Assembly (NCBI RefSeq): GCF_002201535.1
Contig: NZ_NIWW01000010.1
Location: 62,001 to 126,000, forward strand
DNA length: 64,000 nt
Direction: 5' to 3'
Source of the DNA: Lacimicrobium sp. SS2-24
GTDB lineage: Bacteria; Pseudomonadota; Gammaproteobacteria; Enterobacterales; Alteromonadaceae
In this document: positions 1-10,071 of the stretch, in pieces
Numbering within the stretch: the first letter of the stretch is position 1
Layout: every line of letters starts with the position of its first letter
Notes under the pieces: generated by a model
Told to the model about the DNA's origin: nothing
Database searches by the model: none
Seen by the model: the letters and a program-made list of their open reading frames with translations, nothing else
Position numbers and translations under genes: made by a program

Positions 1-1202
1 GTCAGGTACGGCAAAGCCAATCCAGTGTTTTCGCCTCACTCCCACACTTTGAAAAGGCACTGGAACTATTTCAAAAGGCTCTGGAAAACTGTCGTGTTTC
101 CGATAGTAATACTGATGCTATTGGTTCGGCGGGTCTTCAAAACGCCGCGTTAGCACTGCACAAAGAAATCACCGATGAGCTCAGAGAGTTGATATCTCAG
201 CTCAGCACCAGTGCCAGAAAAGATAAAGAACTACGACAGGTTCGCGAGCAATTGGCCAAAGGACTAGACCATGAGCAGCTGCTGGAGTGCTGTCTGATTA
301 TCATACGGACCATTCTCAGAGAGGTCATCCAGGAACGTAAACATGCCGAGCGCTTTGTCTCCAGTCTGCATAGTACCTTGGATAAAGTCAGCCAGTCGGT
401 CAGTCATTCGATAGAAGAAAGTGAGTCCACTTTTCAACTAAAAACGGACAATACCGCGCAGTTAAAACAACAGGTCATGGATATTGAAGTGGCCATTGAA
501 GAGGCCGAAAATCTCAAATTGTTGCGCAAACAAGCGTCGGAATATCTGAGCAAGATGGCAGCCACGATTGAGTCGCGGGAAAAGACCGACCAGGACGAAC
601 AGCGTGTACTGATGAAGCTGCTCAAAGATATGAAAGACCAGTTAAGCCACCTCGAGCAGGAAACCGCCGAGTATAAGCAACGACTACTACAACAGAAGTA
701 CCGCAGTCATCACGACGAACTGACACAAATTCCCAACCGCAGTGCTTACAATGACAGAGTTGACCTGGAGTTTCGCCGTTGGCGCCGCTACGGTACGAAT
801 CTGAGCATCGCACTGATGGATGTCGATCACTTCAAGAATATCAATGACAGTTATGGGCATGCCGCCGGAGACAAAACACTGCAAGTCATTGCGCAACAGA
901 TGAGCAAGTGCCTGCGATCGACGGATTTTCTGGCGCGCTGGGGCGGAGAAGAGTTTATCTTGTTGCTGCCGCAAACGTGCGCAGAGGAACTGGAAGCCCC
1001 CCTTGAGAAGCTGCGTTTACAAATCGCAAAAATCCCCTTCAAGTTCAAACATGAGAGTGTCAAGATTACGGTTTCAATTGGCGCCACACATTTCAGACAG
1101 GGAGATGATGTCCAGCGAGCCTTTGAGCGTGCCGATAAGGCGCTCTTTGAAGCAAAAAATCAGGGCAGAAATCGCTGTGTTATTGACCAAGGAAAAGAAT
1201 GA
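1..1202 (+). CDS. GGDEF diguanylate cyclase, 5' end missing
   Basis: Makes the second messenger c-di-GMP from two GTP. The reading frame is open to the left edge (first complete codon at base 3), so the true start lies outside the window; a TTG at 189 is only an internal codon. About 399 codons are present. The first ~235 residues are charged and helical, probably coiled coil, with no membrane segment in the visible part. The last ~165 residues are a GGDEF domain with an intact GGEEF active site at bases 942-956. An RxxD inhibitory site (RSTD) lies five residues before it, so a catalytically competent, product-inhibited cyclase is expected. The stop overlaps the ppnN start (ATGA), which implies translational coupling. 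The N-terminal sensor domain was not recognised. Confidence 0.93.
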   Translation, partial: QVRQSQSSVFASLPHFEKALELFQKALENCRVSDSNTDAIGSAGLQNAALALHKEITDELRELISQLSTSARKDKELRQVREQLAKGLDHEQLLECCLIIIRTILREVIQERKHAERFVSSLHSTLDKVSQSVSHSIEESESTFQLKTDNTAQLKQQVMDIEVAIEEAENLKLLRKQASEYLSKMAATIESREKTDQDEQRVLMKLLKDMKDQLSHLEQETAEYKQRLLQQKYRSHHDELTQIPNRSAYNDRVDLEFRRWRRYGTNLSIALMDVDHFKNINDSYGHAAGDKTLQVIAQQMSKCLRSTDFLARWGGEEFILLLPQTCAEELEAPLEKLRLQIAKIPFKFKHESVKITVSIGATHFRQGDDVQRAFERADKALFEAKNQGRNRCVIDQGKE

Positions 1203-2560
1203 AACGAACAGTACAGTTAAACCCTATTGGCTCCATGAGCCTGTTGTCGCAATTCGAAGTTGACCGTCTTAAAAAATCCACCTCCAGCGAACTCTATCGT
1301 CTTTTTCGTAACTGCTGCCTCGCCGTTCTCAACAGTGGTGCTCAGGAAGACAATTACGAAAACATCTTTTCTCCTTATGAAGACTTTGAAGTCAATCTAT
1401 TGCGCCGCGAGCGAGGCGTAAAGATAGAGCTCATCAACCCGCCCGAATTGGCCTTTGTAGACAACAAACTGATCAAAGGCGTGCACGAACACTTGTTTGC
1501 CGTGCTGAGGGATTTACTGCATATGGGTGCGCGCTATGAGGGCAACCTGTTTGTAGACCAGTCTGAATCCACCCACATCACTCACATGGTGTTCGACATG
1601 TTGCGTAATGCCAATGCTATCCAGGCTGCTGCAGAGCCTAATATGGTGGTCTGCTGGGGTGGACATTCGATCGGCGAAATCGAGTACAAATACACCAAAG
1701 AAGTGGGATATCAACTGGGTCTCAGAGACATGAACATTTGCACCGGATGTGGCCCCGGCGCGATGAAAGGGCCGATGAAAGGAGCCACAATAGGCCATGC
1801 CAAGCAACGATACCGTAATGGTCGTTATCTGGGTATATCAGAGCCCAGTATCATTGCTGCCGAGCCCCCTAACCCGATTGTCAATGAACTGGTGATCATG
1901 CCGGATATTGAAAAGCGCCTGGAGGCCTTCGTCCGCACGGCCCATGCTATTGTTATCTTTCCCGGCGGCGTGGGCACAGCAGAAGAGCTGCTCTATTTGC
2001 TCGGGATTATGCTCAACGAACAGAACCGTGAACAGGTTCTGCCCATTGTACTGACCGGCCCCAAAGAGAGTGAAGCCTATTTCAATAGTATTGATGCGTT
2101 TATCGGTGAGACGCTCGGCAGAACAGCACAGAACCTGTATACCATTATCGTTGATGATGCCTCAGAAGTGGCCAGGGTCGTACGTGAAAACCAGCCGGAC
2201 GTGACCGAATATCGCCGTCAGCGTGGAGACTCCTATCAGTTCAATTGGTCGATGAAAATCGATCAGGATTTTCAGGCCCCCTTTATCCCCAGTCATGACA
2301 ATATGTCGCAGCTTAACCTGCACCTGGAACAACCGAAAGCGGAGCTGGCCGCGTCACTTCGTCGCGCTTTTTCGGGTATAGTAGCCGGTAATGTCAAGGC
2401 GGAAGGGATAGAGCAAATCAGGCAGAAAGGTCCATTCAACCTGCATGGCGACGCCAGGCTCATGGATATGTTAGATGCCATGTTAGAGTCGTTTGTTGCA
2501 CAAAACCGTATGAAGTTACCCGGTAAACGCTATGACCCATGCTATAAACTGGTCAAATAA
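1199..2560 (+). CDS. ppnN: Pyrimidine/purine nucleotide 5'-monophosphate nucleosidase PpnN
   Basis: Cleaves nucleoside monophosphates into free base and ribose 5-phosphate; the E. coli enzyme (YgdH) is a cytosolic (p)ppGpp-regulated member of the LOG lysine-decarboxylase-like family. The 453 residues match the family length of about 454. The N-terminus resembles E. coli YgdH closely ([29 protein letters not shown]). The central PGGVGTAEE nucleotide-binding signature is at about residues 254-262, and a C-terminal family-specific domain is present. The ATG sits inside the stop of the diguanylate cyclase gene (ATGA), so the two are probably one transcript, linking c-di-GMP synthesis with nucleotide salvage. 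Confidence 0.95.
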   Translation: MKRTVQLNPIGSMSLLSQFEVDRLKKSTSSELYRLFRNCCLAVLNSGAQEDNYENIFSPYEDFEVNLLRRERGVKIELINPPELAFVDNKLIKGVHEHLFAVLRDLLHMGARYEGNLFVDQSESTHITHMVFDMLRNANAIQAAAEPNMVVCWGGHSIGEIEYKYTKEVGYQLGLRDMNICTGCGPGAMKGPMKGATIGHAKQRYRNGRYLGISEPSIIAAEPPNPIVNELVIMPDIEKRLEAFVRTAHAIVIFPGGVGTAEELLYLLGIMLNEQNREQVLPIVLTGPKESEAYFNSIDAFIGETLGRTAQNLYTIIVDDASEVARVVRENQPDVTEYRRQRGDSYQFNWSMKIDQDFQAPFIPSHDNMSQLNLHLEQPKAELAASLRRAFSGIVAGNVKAEGIEQIRQKGPFNLHGDARLMDMLDAMLESFVAQNRMKLPGKRYDPCYKLVK

Positions 2561-2665
2561 ACGGCTGAATTTCTTCCGCTGATATCTCAATCACAGGCAT
2601 ACTGTTGTATGCTTGTAACGCAAAGATTGGCTTGCTTGTGTAAGCCCAAGAGAACGTGACGTCAC

Positions 2666-3043
2666 ATGAATAAAAAAATTATAAAACGTGCCGCTATTGG
2701 TTTTGGCATTTATCTGATTTTTGCCGCTTTAGTATTAGTTTTCTACCCGGATGATCCCGACTCCATGGATTGGCGGGATCGTGAACAATACAATAAGGTG
2801 CAGATAGGTAAGCTTGAGTTAGGTACCCAACGGCAGAATATTATTGAGTTGATGGGAGCCCCGGACATCAGTGAAGCCAAACAAATTGGCGATCAACGAG
2901 TCCAGATTATGTTCTATCGCACACAGCACATGGAATCTGATGGCATTACCACCATGAACGAGTGCACCCCATTACTCTTCGAAAATGATGTTCTTATCGC
3001 CTGGGGCGACGGAACCTATCAACAGTATACCGACTGGCAGTGA
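2666..3043 (+). CDS. DUF3192 family small membrane-anchored protein
   Basis: A 125-residue protein with one N-terminal hydrophobic segment (about residues 8-27), then a soluble domain containing the repeated-looking core GxLELGTQRQNIIELMGAP and an acidic, tryptophan-rich tail. This matches the DUF3192 family of Alteromonadales and Vibrionales. The GTQR..I..LMGxPD pattern resembles the BamE/SmpA-type fold, which is an inference. The function is unknown; the hydrophobic segment could be an anchor or an uncleaved signal. The stop overlaps the next start (GTGA), so it is translationally coupled to the HDOD-like gene downstream. Confidence 0.8.
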   Translation: MNKKIIKRAAIGFGIYLIFAALVLVFYPDDPDSMDWRDREQYNKVQIGKLELGTQRQNIIELMGAPDISEAKQIGDQRVQIMFYRTQHMESDGITTMNECTPLLFENDVLIAWGDGTYQQYTDWQ

Positions 3044-4728
3044 GTCAACCTTTATCTAAAGGCGTTCAAAACCAGCTCGAAGGGCTGGCAGAACTGGAAA
3101 AACGGCTCCAACAAAGTGGCAATGTGAATGACATTCTCTCTCATTGCTTGTCACTTTCCCGGCGCCTGGTTGACGACTATAACCTCGAACCAGCAGCATG
3201 GCAGTCGCTGACCCAGCTCTACTTCCCGAGCTATTCGCGAACACTAAACCACCGCTTTCGACGCATGCTGCTTGCCCTCAACCTGTGCCAGTTTCACCGT
3301 TGGCATACCCAGAGCCGCTATGGAATGGTGTGCGCTGCCATGACGTTGGATCTTTACAGCTGGCCGACGATAACCGAGACATTCCTCAGTCAGCTCAAAC
3401 GTCTGGATCACCGGATCTGGTCCAGCAGCTTAATTCCGGTCGCACGTTTATTACCTCTTCAGAAAAAGGCGGGGTTTTATCGGCGCTTTACACGCCTCAC
3501 CCACCCTCAACTGCTTCTGATGACCGTCGCCCTGCTAACTAACCCCTCGAGTTCAGCCAGTCGTGAGGAAAAATGGCTCAGTGCATTACGAAAACTGGCC
3601 CGTGCGCTTCCCACTGCCTGCTATGATCTGCTTACTCCGATAATTTCTCAGGCAGGGCTGATTCCCCCCGGTAGTCTGATACGATTCGCCGATGACAAAA
3701 CTGCGATAATACTGTCCCGAACGGATACATCCTGGTTAATCAGATACTACGATCCGCACTGTCAGCACTTTGATGATGACATCACACTGATTTCAGCGTC
3801 ACCGAATTGTAAAGTACTTGCGCCACTTAAAGTAAAAGAGCTGTCAGTTATCAATACGCTGTGGGATGTGCACTGGCAAGCGGCTTTTCAACAGCAAAGC
3901 GGTGCCCCTTCATTGCAGAGCAGCTCTCAGCCTTTGAGCAAACCTCCTGCGAAATTATTGGCGATCCAGGACTTGCTACAGCGACAGGATCCGGATATTG
4001 ATAAAATTTGTGAACACATTGCTGCCGAAGGGTTTTTAGCCAGACAACTCAAAACCACCGCAAGTCACCGTACTCGAATGAAATTGCAGATGGAGGAAGT
4101 CAAGCATGCGTTGTTGTTTCAGGGATTTGAACGCACCAACAGCGTGTTGGTGCAACAAGCACTACTCTCCCGACTCAATCAATTTTACTTTCCTTTACAA
4201 CAACACATATTACAGTTCTGCATATTGTTTGGTCACGTGGTTGAAGCATTGGCTGAGAGACAATCTAAGCTGACAACAGAGACCGTTGTCACGCTGGGCT
4301 ATTTTTTTTGCTCCGGTTTGTTTATCAGTCTCCCCCTTAAGCGCCGGACGTCTCTGCCGCGCAGAGGCACCCCTCACTATTCGCTGGAGACTTTATTTGT
4401 TCTGGCGACCGACACCTCTTCGCTAAAACATAGCCTGACATTGACCCGAGCCTGGCAGCAGCCCACTAGCAGTGTTGACGCCATTCGATGTCATCATCAG
4501 CTGCCCGACGACATGCGACTGAACACACTGACGAAATTGCAGGCGAGCCTGTTGGGGCTGGCGCTGATGATGACCCGCCAGATCTATTTTGGCGACTCAC
4601 TCGCATCAGATGCTGACAGGCAATATCAGCAGCAGGCATTGACGGTACTGAATCTGCAAAGCGCGGACCAACATAACATCATCGAATCGGTGCTTGAAAA
4701 CAGCCAGTGTTACTGGCCTGTAGACTAA
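3040..4728 (+). CDS. Large protein with degenerate HD-type and HDOD-like regions
   Basis: A 562-residue soluble protein of unknown function starting at a GTG that overlaps the DUF3192 stop. Residues ~60-200 contain histidine-rich helices (FHRWH, SRYGMVCAAMTLDLYSW) followed near residue 205 by GLIPPGSLIRFADDKTAIIL. That resembles the beta segment found after HD-GYP/HD phosphohydrolase domains (PPGSLVRL...), although no intact HD or GYP catalytic motif is visible. Residues ~300-470 (LLQRQDPDIDKICEHIA, then HALLFQGFERTNSVLVQQAL) follow the HDOD pattern of a DP-containing helix plus an AI..LG-like segment. Both assignments are by eye. Likely a non-catalytic signalling scaffold. It is cotranscribed with DUF3192 and possibly with the c-di-GMP/ppnN pair upstream. 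Confidence 0.6.
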   Translation: MSQPLSKGVQNQLEGLAELEKRLQQSGNVNDILSHCLSLSRRLVDDYNLEPAAWQSLTQLYFPSYSRTLNHRFRRMLLALNLCQFHRWHTQSRYGMVCAAMTLDLYSWPTITETFLSQLKRLDHRIWSSSLIPVARLLPLQKKAGFYRRFTRLTHPQLLLMTVALLTNPSSSASREEKWLSALRKLARALPTACYDLLTPIISQAGLIPPGSLIRFADDKTAIILSRTDTSWLIRYYDPHCQHFDDDITLISASPNCKVLAPLKVKELSVINTLWDVHWQAAFQQQSGAPSLQSSSQPLSKPPAKLLAIQDLLQRQDPDIDKICEHIAAEGFLARQLKTTASHRTRMKLQMEEVKHALLFQGFERTNSVLVQQALLSRLNQFYFPLQQHILQFCILFGHVVEALAERQSKLTTETVVTLGYFFCSGLFISLPLKRRTSLPRRGTPHYSLETLFVLATDTSSLKHSLTLTRAWQQPTSSVDAIRCHHQLPDDMRLNTLTKLQASLLGLALMMTRQIYFGDSLASDADRQYQQQALTVLNLQSADQHNIIESVLENSQCYWPVD

Positions 4729-4869
4729 GATTACAAGATTGCGCTTCTCTGCAGAACTGGGGTTTTTACTGGAAGATCGCACCATTTAATGCTATAAATC
4801 GCCGCCTTAACTACCCCACCATAATCCCGGGGTCTCCCCTATTAAAAACGACAGACAGAGGAATTTTCC

Positions 4870-5877
4870 ATGACTCAACAGCGTATAACGGTTATCCGTG
4901 GCGATGGCATCGGTCCTGATATCGTCAATGCTACCTTGCAGATCCTTGATAAGGCAGGCTGTGATTTTGCTTATGATTTCGCCGATGCGGGTTTGATGGC
5001 GCTGGAGAATCATGGTGAACTGTTGCCTCAGCAGACTCTGGATTTGATTGCCAAGAACCGCATAACGCTCAAAGGTCCACTGACGACCCCTGTGGGCGAG
5101 GGATTTACTTCTATTAATGTGAGTCTGCGTAAGCAATTTAAACTCTTTGCCAACGTGCGTCCGGTACTGTCTTTTAAAGGAACGAAAGCGCGATACGAAG
5201 ATATCGACATCATCACCGTAAGGGAGAATACCGAGGGTATGTACTCCGGCCTCGGACAGAAAGTCTCCGAAGACGGTCGTGAAGCAGAAGCCATGAGCAA
5301 AATCACCCGTGAAGGTGCAGAGCGCATTCTCACATTTGCTTACGAGATGGCACTTAAAGAGGGCCGCAAGAAGGTCACTGCGGTGCACAAAGCCAATATT
5401 CTCAAGTCAACTTCCGGCCTCTTCCTCAAGGTTGCCCGAGAAGTGGCCGAGCGCTATCCGCAAATAGAATCAACCGAAATGATCGTCGACAACACCTGCA
5501 TGCAACTGGTGATGAACCCTCATCAGTTTGATGTGATTGTTACCACCAATCTGTTTGGCGATATCATCTCGGATCTCTGTGCTGGTCTGGTTGGCGGCCT
5601 GGGCATGGCTCCGGGTGCAAACATTGGTGAGAACTGTGCCATTTTTGAAGCGGTACACGGTTCGGCTCCGGATATTGCAGGCAAAAACCTGGCCAATCCC
5701 ACCTCTGTAATTCTGGCTGCCATCCAGATGCTGGAACACCTTGGCATGGCAGACAAAGCGGAAAAAATTCGTCTGGCGATAAAGGACGTCATTGAGTCTG
5801 GTGATCGCACCACCCGCGATTTGGGTGGTAGCCACGGCACCACTGATTTCACCCAGGCGGTGCTGGAAAGACTGTAA
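4870..5877 (+). CDS. icd: Isocitrate dehydrogenase, short NAD-type
   Basis: Oxidatively decarboxylates isocitrate to 2-oxoglutarate in the TCA cycle. At 335 residues it belongs to the short isocitrate/isopropylmalate dehydrogenase clade rather than the ~416-residue E. coli NADP enzyme. Visible signatures are the N-terminal GDGIGP, the SINVSLRK substrate loop (where E. coli has Ser113), ENTEGMYSG, the metal-binding NLFGDIISD and [11 protein letters not shown]. Where NADP enzymes carry Lys-Tyr (TAPKYAG), this one has Asp-Ile (SAPDIAG), the pattern of NAD-dependent enzymes, so NAD specificity is inferred. A GAGGA ribosome-binding site lies 7 bases before the ATG. It is monocistronic, with a strong terminator after it. 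Confidence 0.92.
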   Translation: MTQQRITVIRGDGIGPDIVNATLQILDKAGCDFAYDFADAGLMALENHGELLPQQTLDLIAKNRITLKGPLTTPVGEGFTSINVSLRKQFKLFANVRPVLSFKGTKARYEDIDIITVRENTEGMYSGLGQKVSEDGREAEAMSKITREGAERILTFAYEMALKEGRKKVTAVHKANILKSTSGLFLKVAREVAERYPQIESTEMIVDNTCMQLVMNPHQFDVIVTTNLFGDIISDLCAGLVGGLGMAPGANIGENCAIFEAVHGSAPDIAGKNLANPTSVILAAIQMLEHLGMADKAEKIRLAIKDVIESGDRTTRDLGGSHGTTDFTQAVLERL

Positions 5878-5902
5878 CATCTGTTCATGTGACCCCGTTC
5901 TC

Positions 5903-5927
5903 AAAGGCCGGCGTTCCGGCCTTTTTT
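5903..5927 (+). terminator. Rho-independent terminator after isocitrate dehydrogenase
   Basis: A perfect 9-bp GC-rich stem (AAAGGCCGG / CCGGCCTTT) with a CGTT loop runs into a T tract, 26 bases after the stop codon. Confidence 0.9.
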
Positions 5928-6033
5928 CTGCGTAATTTTCTTCTACACTTAAAGGTGCTTTAACTGCATATTGTGGTTTGTATGCGGTTGAAGTCTTCAC
6001 ACCCAAATGGATAACAAGGTTAAGGAGAAAATC

Positions 6034-6333
6034 ATGAAATGGTTAATATGGGGTGTCGTAATGCTTGGTCTGTTTGCCCCTTTACAGACCCTTGCATTGA
6101 ATAAGGATGTAACTCAGGACAAAGTGGCAACCACACAAGCTGTCATTAATCTCAATACCGCTTCACTGAAAGAGCTGATGTCGCTTCCCGGCATTGGCAA
6201 GAAAAAAGCTGAGGCGATTATTCAACACCGGGAAAAACATGGCAACTTTCACTCCATTGATGATCTGGTAAAAATACAAGGTGTGGGCAAGAAGTCCATG
6301 AACGCCTTGCGAGGTAAAGTCAGCGTCAATTAA
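6034..6333 (+). CDS. ComEA-like helix-hairpin-helix DNA-binding protein
   Basis: A 99-residue exported DNA-binding protein. A signal peptide occupies residues 1-21 (cleavage after LQTLA). A ComEA-type pair of helix-hairpin-helix motifs follows, with LPGIGKKKA at 51-59 and IQGVGKK at 81-87. In other bacteria, periplasmic ComEA holds incoming DNA during natural transformation. The ATG at 6034 is preferred over an in-frame ATG at 6007 because AAGGAG at 6022-6027 lies 6 bases before it and because it gives a clean signal peptide. It stands alone, with no other competence gene beside it. Confidence 0.88.
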   Translation: MKWLIWGVVMLGLFAPLQTLALNKDVTQDKVATTQAVINLNTASLKELMSLPGIGKKKAEAIIQHREKHGNFHSIDDLVKIQGVGKKSMNALRGKVSVN

Positions 6334-6459
6334 GGAAAACATGCCGTATCAGGTACAAGGACGTACCGCTATGGTTATCAGAGCCTATTCAGCTATACCT
6401 CAGCACGAATTGAAATGGTATGCTTGGCAGATAACAGTATGTCAGTCAGGATGATCCTT

Positions 6460-7875
6460 ATGAAGCCAATTATCATGGCAGGAGGCGTAGGTAGTCGCCT
6501 CTGGCCCAAATCCCGGGCCGCTTTTCCCAAACAATTTCTGCCGCTAACCGATTCCCACAGCATGTTGCAGCAAACGCTACATCGTCTTGATGGACTTGCC
6601 TGTGAAGCACCGGTTTTTGTCTGTAATGACGCACACAGGTTTATTGTTGCAGAGCAGTTGTTGCAATCTGATATTGCCCATGACGGCATCTTGCTTGAGC
6701 CAATGGGCAAGAATACCGCACCTGCCATCGCCCTTGCTGCCTTTCATGCTGTGCAAAACGGCGAGGACCCGGTGTTGTTAGTGCTGGCCGCAGATCATCT
6801 GATTGAAGATGTGCACAGCTTCCACCAGGCCATTGCCAACGCGCAGGCACTGGCATTACAAGACAAACTGGTGACCTTTGGCATTGTCCCCACCAGCGCC
6901 CATACCGGATACGGCTACATCCGTCAGGGTACAGCCCTGGCTGGAAACGATAATGCTTTCGGGGTGTCGGAGTTCGTTGAAAAACCGAATCTGGAGACCG
7001 CCCAACAGTATCTTCAACAGGGCGGATACCTGTGGAATAGTGGCATGTTTATGTTTAAGGCCAGCCGCTACCTGGAAGAACTGAAAAAGTTTGCGCCACA
7101 GATACATGAGTGCTGCAAAACAGCCATCGAATCTGAGCAAAAGGACCTTGATTTTGTCAGGGTCAACGCTGAAATCTTCTCACAGTGCCCCTCAGATTCA
7201 ATTGACTACGCCGTTATGGAAAACACTGACGCGGCCGCAGTGGTGCCTCTGGACGCTGGCTGGAGTGATGTGGGCAGCTGGTCATCGTTGTGGGATGTGC
7301 TGCCCAAAGACACTCAGGGCAACGTGATACAGGGCGACGTACTCCTTGAACAGGTTAACAACAGTTATATTAATGCAGAAGAACGGCTGGTCTGTGTGAT
7401 TGGCCTTGACGATGTGATCGTGGTCGAAACCAAAGACGCGATGCTGGTAGCCCACAAAGACAAGGTTCAGGACATCAAAAAAGTGGTCGATACGCTCAAG
7501 GCGCAAAAACGTCCCGAGTATGAATTCCATCGTGAAGTATTCCGCCCCTGGGGCAGCTATGACTCATTAGATCAGGCCGAACGCTTTCAGGTCAAGCGCA
7601 TTAAGGTTAAGCCCGGCGAAAAACTGTCATTACAAATGCATCACCACCGCGCTGAACACTGGATTGTCGTGACCGGCACGGCCAAAGTCAGTTGTGATGA
7701 TAAGACCTTTTTACTCACTGAAAATGAGTCTACCTATATTCCCATCGGCACCACCCACAGTCTTGAAAACCCCGGCAAGATACCGCTGGAGCTGATTGAA
7801 GTGCAATCGGGTGCGTATCTGGGTGAAGACGATATCGTGCGCTTCTCAGACCGCTATGGTCGGGTCAATAAGTAA
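6460..7875 (+). CDS. manC: Mannose-1-phosphate guanylyltransferase / mannose-6-phosphate isomerase
   Basis: Bifunctional enzyme making GDP-mannose for exopolysaccharide or O-antigen. The N-terminal nucleotidyltransferase has [11 protein letters not shown] at residues 8-18 and FPKQFLPL, with FVEKP and WNSGMF further on. The C-terminal cupin carries the phosphomannose isomerase signature ([23 protein letters not shown]). The ATG at 6460 is chosen over ATGs at 6415 and 6451: it begins the conserved MKPIIMAGG and has an AGG 9 bases upstream. That gives 471 residues, usual for the family. It is followed 10 bases later by manB, forming a two-gene operon. Confidence 0.94.
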   Translation: MKPIIMAGGVGSRLWPKSRAAFPKQFLPLTDSHSMLQQTLHRLDGLACEAPVFVCNDAHRFIVAEQLLQSDIAHDGILLEPMGKNTAPAIALAAFHAVQNGEDPVLLVLAADHLIEDVHSFHQAIANAQALALQDKLVTFGIVPTSAHTGYGYIRQGTALAGNDNAFGVSEFVEKPNLETAQQYLQQGGYLWNSGMFMFKASRYLEELKKFAPQIHECCKTAIESEQKDLDFVRVNAEIFSQCPSDSIDYAVMENTDAAAVVPLDAGWSDVGSWSSLWDVLPKDTQGNVIQGDVLLEQVNNSYINAEERLVCVIGLDDVIVVETKDAMLVAHKDKVQDIKKVVDTLKAQKRPEYEFHREVFRPWGSYDSLDQAERFQVKRIKVKPGEKLSLQMHHHRAEHWIVVTGTAKVSCDDKTFLLTENESTYIPIGTTHSLENPGKIPLELIEVQSGAYLGEDDIVRFSDRYGRVNK

Positions 7876-7885
7876 GGACGCTGCA

Positions 7886-9334
7886 ATGCATCTCAGTTGT
7901 TTTAAAGCCTATGATATTCGCGGTCAGCTGGGTCAACAGTTGAATGAGACGATTGCCTATCGGATTGGCCGTGCCTTCGCCGAGCATCTTGAGGCCAAAG
8001 AGGTCGTTGTGGGAGGTGATATTCGGCTGACCTCAGAGCCTCTAAAACTGGCCCTCAGTGCCGGACTCATAGACGGTGGCGCCAGCGTCACTGATTTGGG
8101 CATGACCGGTACCGAAGAAATCTACTTCGCCACCAGTTATCTCAATCAAAGTGGTGGTATTCAGGTGACGGCCAGCCATAACCCGATTGATTACAACGGC
8201 ATGAAATTGGTCCGCGAAGGCTCCCGCCCGATAAGTGGCGATACCGGGCTTGATGACGTGAAAGCCCTGGCCGAGGGTTATGACGATCAAGAGGTGGCGG
8301 TAAGTCTGGCCGCATACAGCCATGATAAAATCAAAGGGGAATTCGCTCAGGGTCATGCTCTGGTCGAGCGGGATAAACTTTTGGCAACGGGCTCCTACCA
8401 GCAAAAATCGGTATTGTCTGCTTACACCGAGCACATGCTGAGCTATATCGAGCCACAGCAGTTAAAGCCCCTTAAACTGGTGGTTAATGCAGGCAACGGT
8501 GCGGCCGGACATGCTATCGATGCGATTGAAAAAGCCCTTGCTGAACGCGGTGTTGAAATCGAGTTTATTAAGGTCAATCATCAGGGCGATGGCACCTTTC
8601 CCAACGGCATTCCTAATCCGCTTCTGCCTGAATGTCGTCATCAAACCCGTCAGGCGGTCATCGACCATCAGGCCAATATGGGCATTGCCTGGGATGGCGA
8701 TTTTGATCGCTGCTTCCTGTTTGATGAAAAAGGTAACTTCGTCGAGGGCTATTACATCGTTGGATTACTGGCCAAAGCGTTCCTGAATAAGGATCCCGGG
8801 GCCGCAATTATTTTCGACCCCAGAGTCTACTGGAATACACAGGACATCATCCTCAATGCCGGTGGACGGCCGGTGATGAGTAAAACCGGTCATGCCTTTA
8901 TCAAAGAACGTATGCGCAAAGAAGATGCGGTTTATGGTGGTGAAATGAGTGCCCACCACTATTTCCGTGACTTTGCCTATTGCGATTCGGGCATGATCCC
9001 CTGGTTATTGGTAGCGGAGCTTGTCTCCAGCAGCAATCAGGCCCTTTCCGAGTTAGTGGCAGAACGCATTGCTGCCTTCCCCTCTTCCGGTGAAATTAAC
9101 CGCACAGTGAAGGACGCAGATGCCACCCTGAACACTATTCTGGAAACCTATCAGGACCAGGCCAAACACCGGGATAATACAGATGGTGTCGGGCTTGAAT
9201 TTGACCAGTGGCGGTTCAATTTAAGAAAATCCAACACCGAACCAGTTATTCGCCTGAATGTAGAGACCCGGGGGGATAAGGCATTGTTGCAGCAAAAAAC
9301 AACGGAATTACTGGCGCTAATTGATACCGACTGA
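7886..9334 (+). CDS. manB: Phosphomannomutase
   Basis: Interconverts mannose 6-phosphate and mannose 1-phosphate, feeding ManC. The 482-residue protein has the alpha-D-phosphohexomutase layout: N-terminal FKAYDIRG, phosphoserine loop TASHNP (Ser97), metal site DGDFDRC, sugar loop GEMSAHHYF and C-terminal phosphate loop RKSNTEP. The FKAYDIRG start is typical of CpsG/ManB. The ATG at 7886 has AAGGA 7 bases upstream; a longer in-frame version from 7796 would overlap manC by 80 bases and lacks family support. No other polysaccharide genes lie close by. Confidence 0.93.
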   Translation: MHLSCFKAYDIRGQLGQQLNETIAYRIGRAFAEHLEAKEVVVGGDIRLTSEPLKLALSAGLIDGGASVTDLGMTGTEEIYFATSYLNQSGGIQVTASHNPIDYNGMKLVREGSRPISGDTGLDDVKALAEGYDDQEVAVSLAAYSHDKIKGEFAQGHALVERDKLLATGSYQQKSVLSAYTEHMLSYIEPQQLKPLKLVVNAGNGAAGHAIDAIEKALAERGVEIEFIKVNHQGDGTFPNGIPNPLLPECRHQTRQAVIDHQANMGIAWDGDFDRCFLFDEKGNFVEGYYIVGLLAKAFLNKDPGAAIIFDPRVYWNTQDIILNAGGRPVMSKTGHAFIKERMRKEDAVYGGEMSAHHYFRDFAYCDSGMIPWLLVAELVSSSNQALSELVAERIAAFPSSGEINRTVKDADATLNTILETYQDQAKHRDNTDGVGLEFDQWRFNLRKSNTEPVIRLNVETRGDKALLQQKTTELLALIDTD

Positions 9335-9344
9335 CACCGGCAGC

Positions 9345-9382
9345 GCATCACTGATGCTGGTGTGAACAGGCATCAGTGATGC
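9345..9382. repeat. Large inverted repeat between manB and elaA
   Basis: GCATCACTGATGC (9345-9357) is perfectly complementary to GCATCAGTGATGC (9370-9382); each arm is itself nearly palindromic. It lies 10 bases after the manB stop in a convergent intergenic space. It has no T tract on either side, so it may be a bidirectional RNA-stabilising hairpin or a factor-dependent terminator. Confidence 0.6.
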
Positions 9383-9493
9383 CTGTGCTAAATCAACTGC
9401 CAGTTGTGTGCCTTGTTCAACCTGTGACTGCAACGCCAATATGGAGCTTTCGAAATACGTCCTGTCCAGTAAACGCCTTACGTACCCTGTGCT

Positions 9494-9955
9494 TTAGGAA
9501 GGTTGCCATACCAGCGGGCGGTGCATATCAACATGCAAAATACCGCCATCGTCGTATTCTGGCCCTTTAGGGGTAAACCCCCAGCCACGATAAAAGTCCT
9601 GCAGGTGTACCTGCGCACTGAGCTGCAAGTCTGGATAATCCTGCAGCGACTGTGCTTTGCCGATCAACGACTCCATTAACGCCTTTCCCTGTCCCATCCC
9701 TCTGGCATTTTTTGCCAGCACAATGCGCTGCAACCGGTAACACTTCCCCTCATCGTCAGGGAACAGACGCGCATAACCAAATAACTGCTGCTCATGCTCG
9801 AGCAAAACATGCCAGCTGATGGGATCCAGGCCATCAATGTCAGCATAAATACTTTGCTGCTCAATGATAAAGACCTGCTGTCTCAGCGCCAGAATGCGCT
9901 CAAGTGTCAAGGTGTCCAGCTGTGCGTATTTACACCAGCGTGTTTGCAGTTTCAT
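9494..9955 (-). CDS. elaA: GNAT family N-acetyltransferase, ElaA type
   Basis: A 153-residue acetyl-CoA-dependent N-acetyltransferase of the ElaA subfamily. Features are the RQQVFIIEQQ segment and DIDGLD near the N-terminus, LQRIVLAKNARGMGQGKALM as the acetyl-CoA-binding beta4-alpha3 region (R/Q-x-x-G-x-A variant) and FYRGWGF near the C-terminus. The natural substrate of this subfamily is unknown. It is transcribed convergently with manB and divergently from putP. Confidence 0.87.
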   Translation of the reverse strand: MKLQTRWCKYAQLDTLTLERILALRQQVFIIEQQSIYADIDGLDPISWHVLLEHEQQLFGYARLFPDDEGKCYRLQRIVLAKNARGMGQGKALMESLIGKAQSLQDYPDLQLSAQVHLQDFYRGWGFTPKGPEYDDGGILHVDMHRPLVWQPS

Positions 9956-10071
9956 AAGTGCTCTGGAGAATGGGATAACATCTTGATAGCATGGTACGCT
10001 AATTGACTGAATTTTCTAATTTTTACTTTTTCGTTGTTTCTGTTCAGTCAAAACAATTACAGGAGAGCTTT

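Noticed and set aside
4807-5388. 193-codon minus-strand frame
   Set aside because: Antisense to the isocitrate dehydrogenase 5' half and its ribosome-binding site.
5470-6006. 178-codon minus-strand frame
   Set aside because: Covers the 3' half of isocitrate dehydrogenase and its terminator; not conserved-looking.
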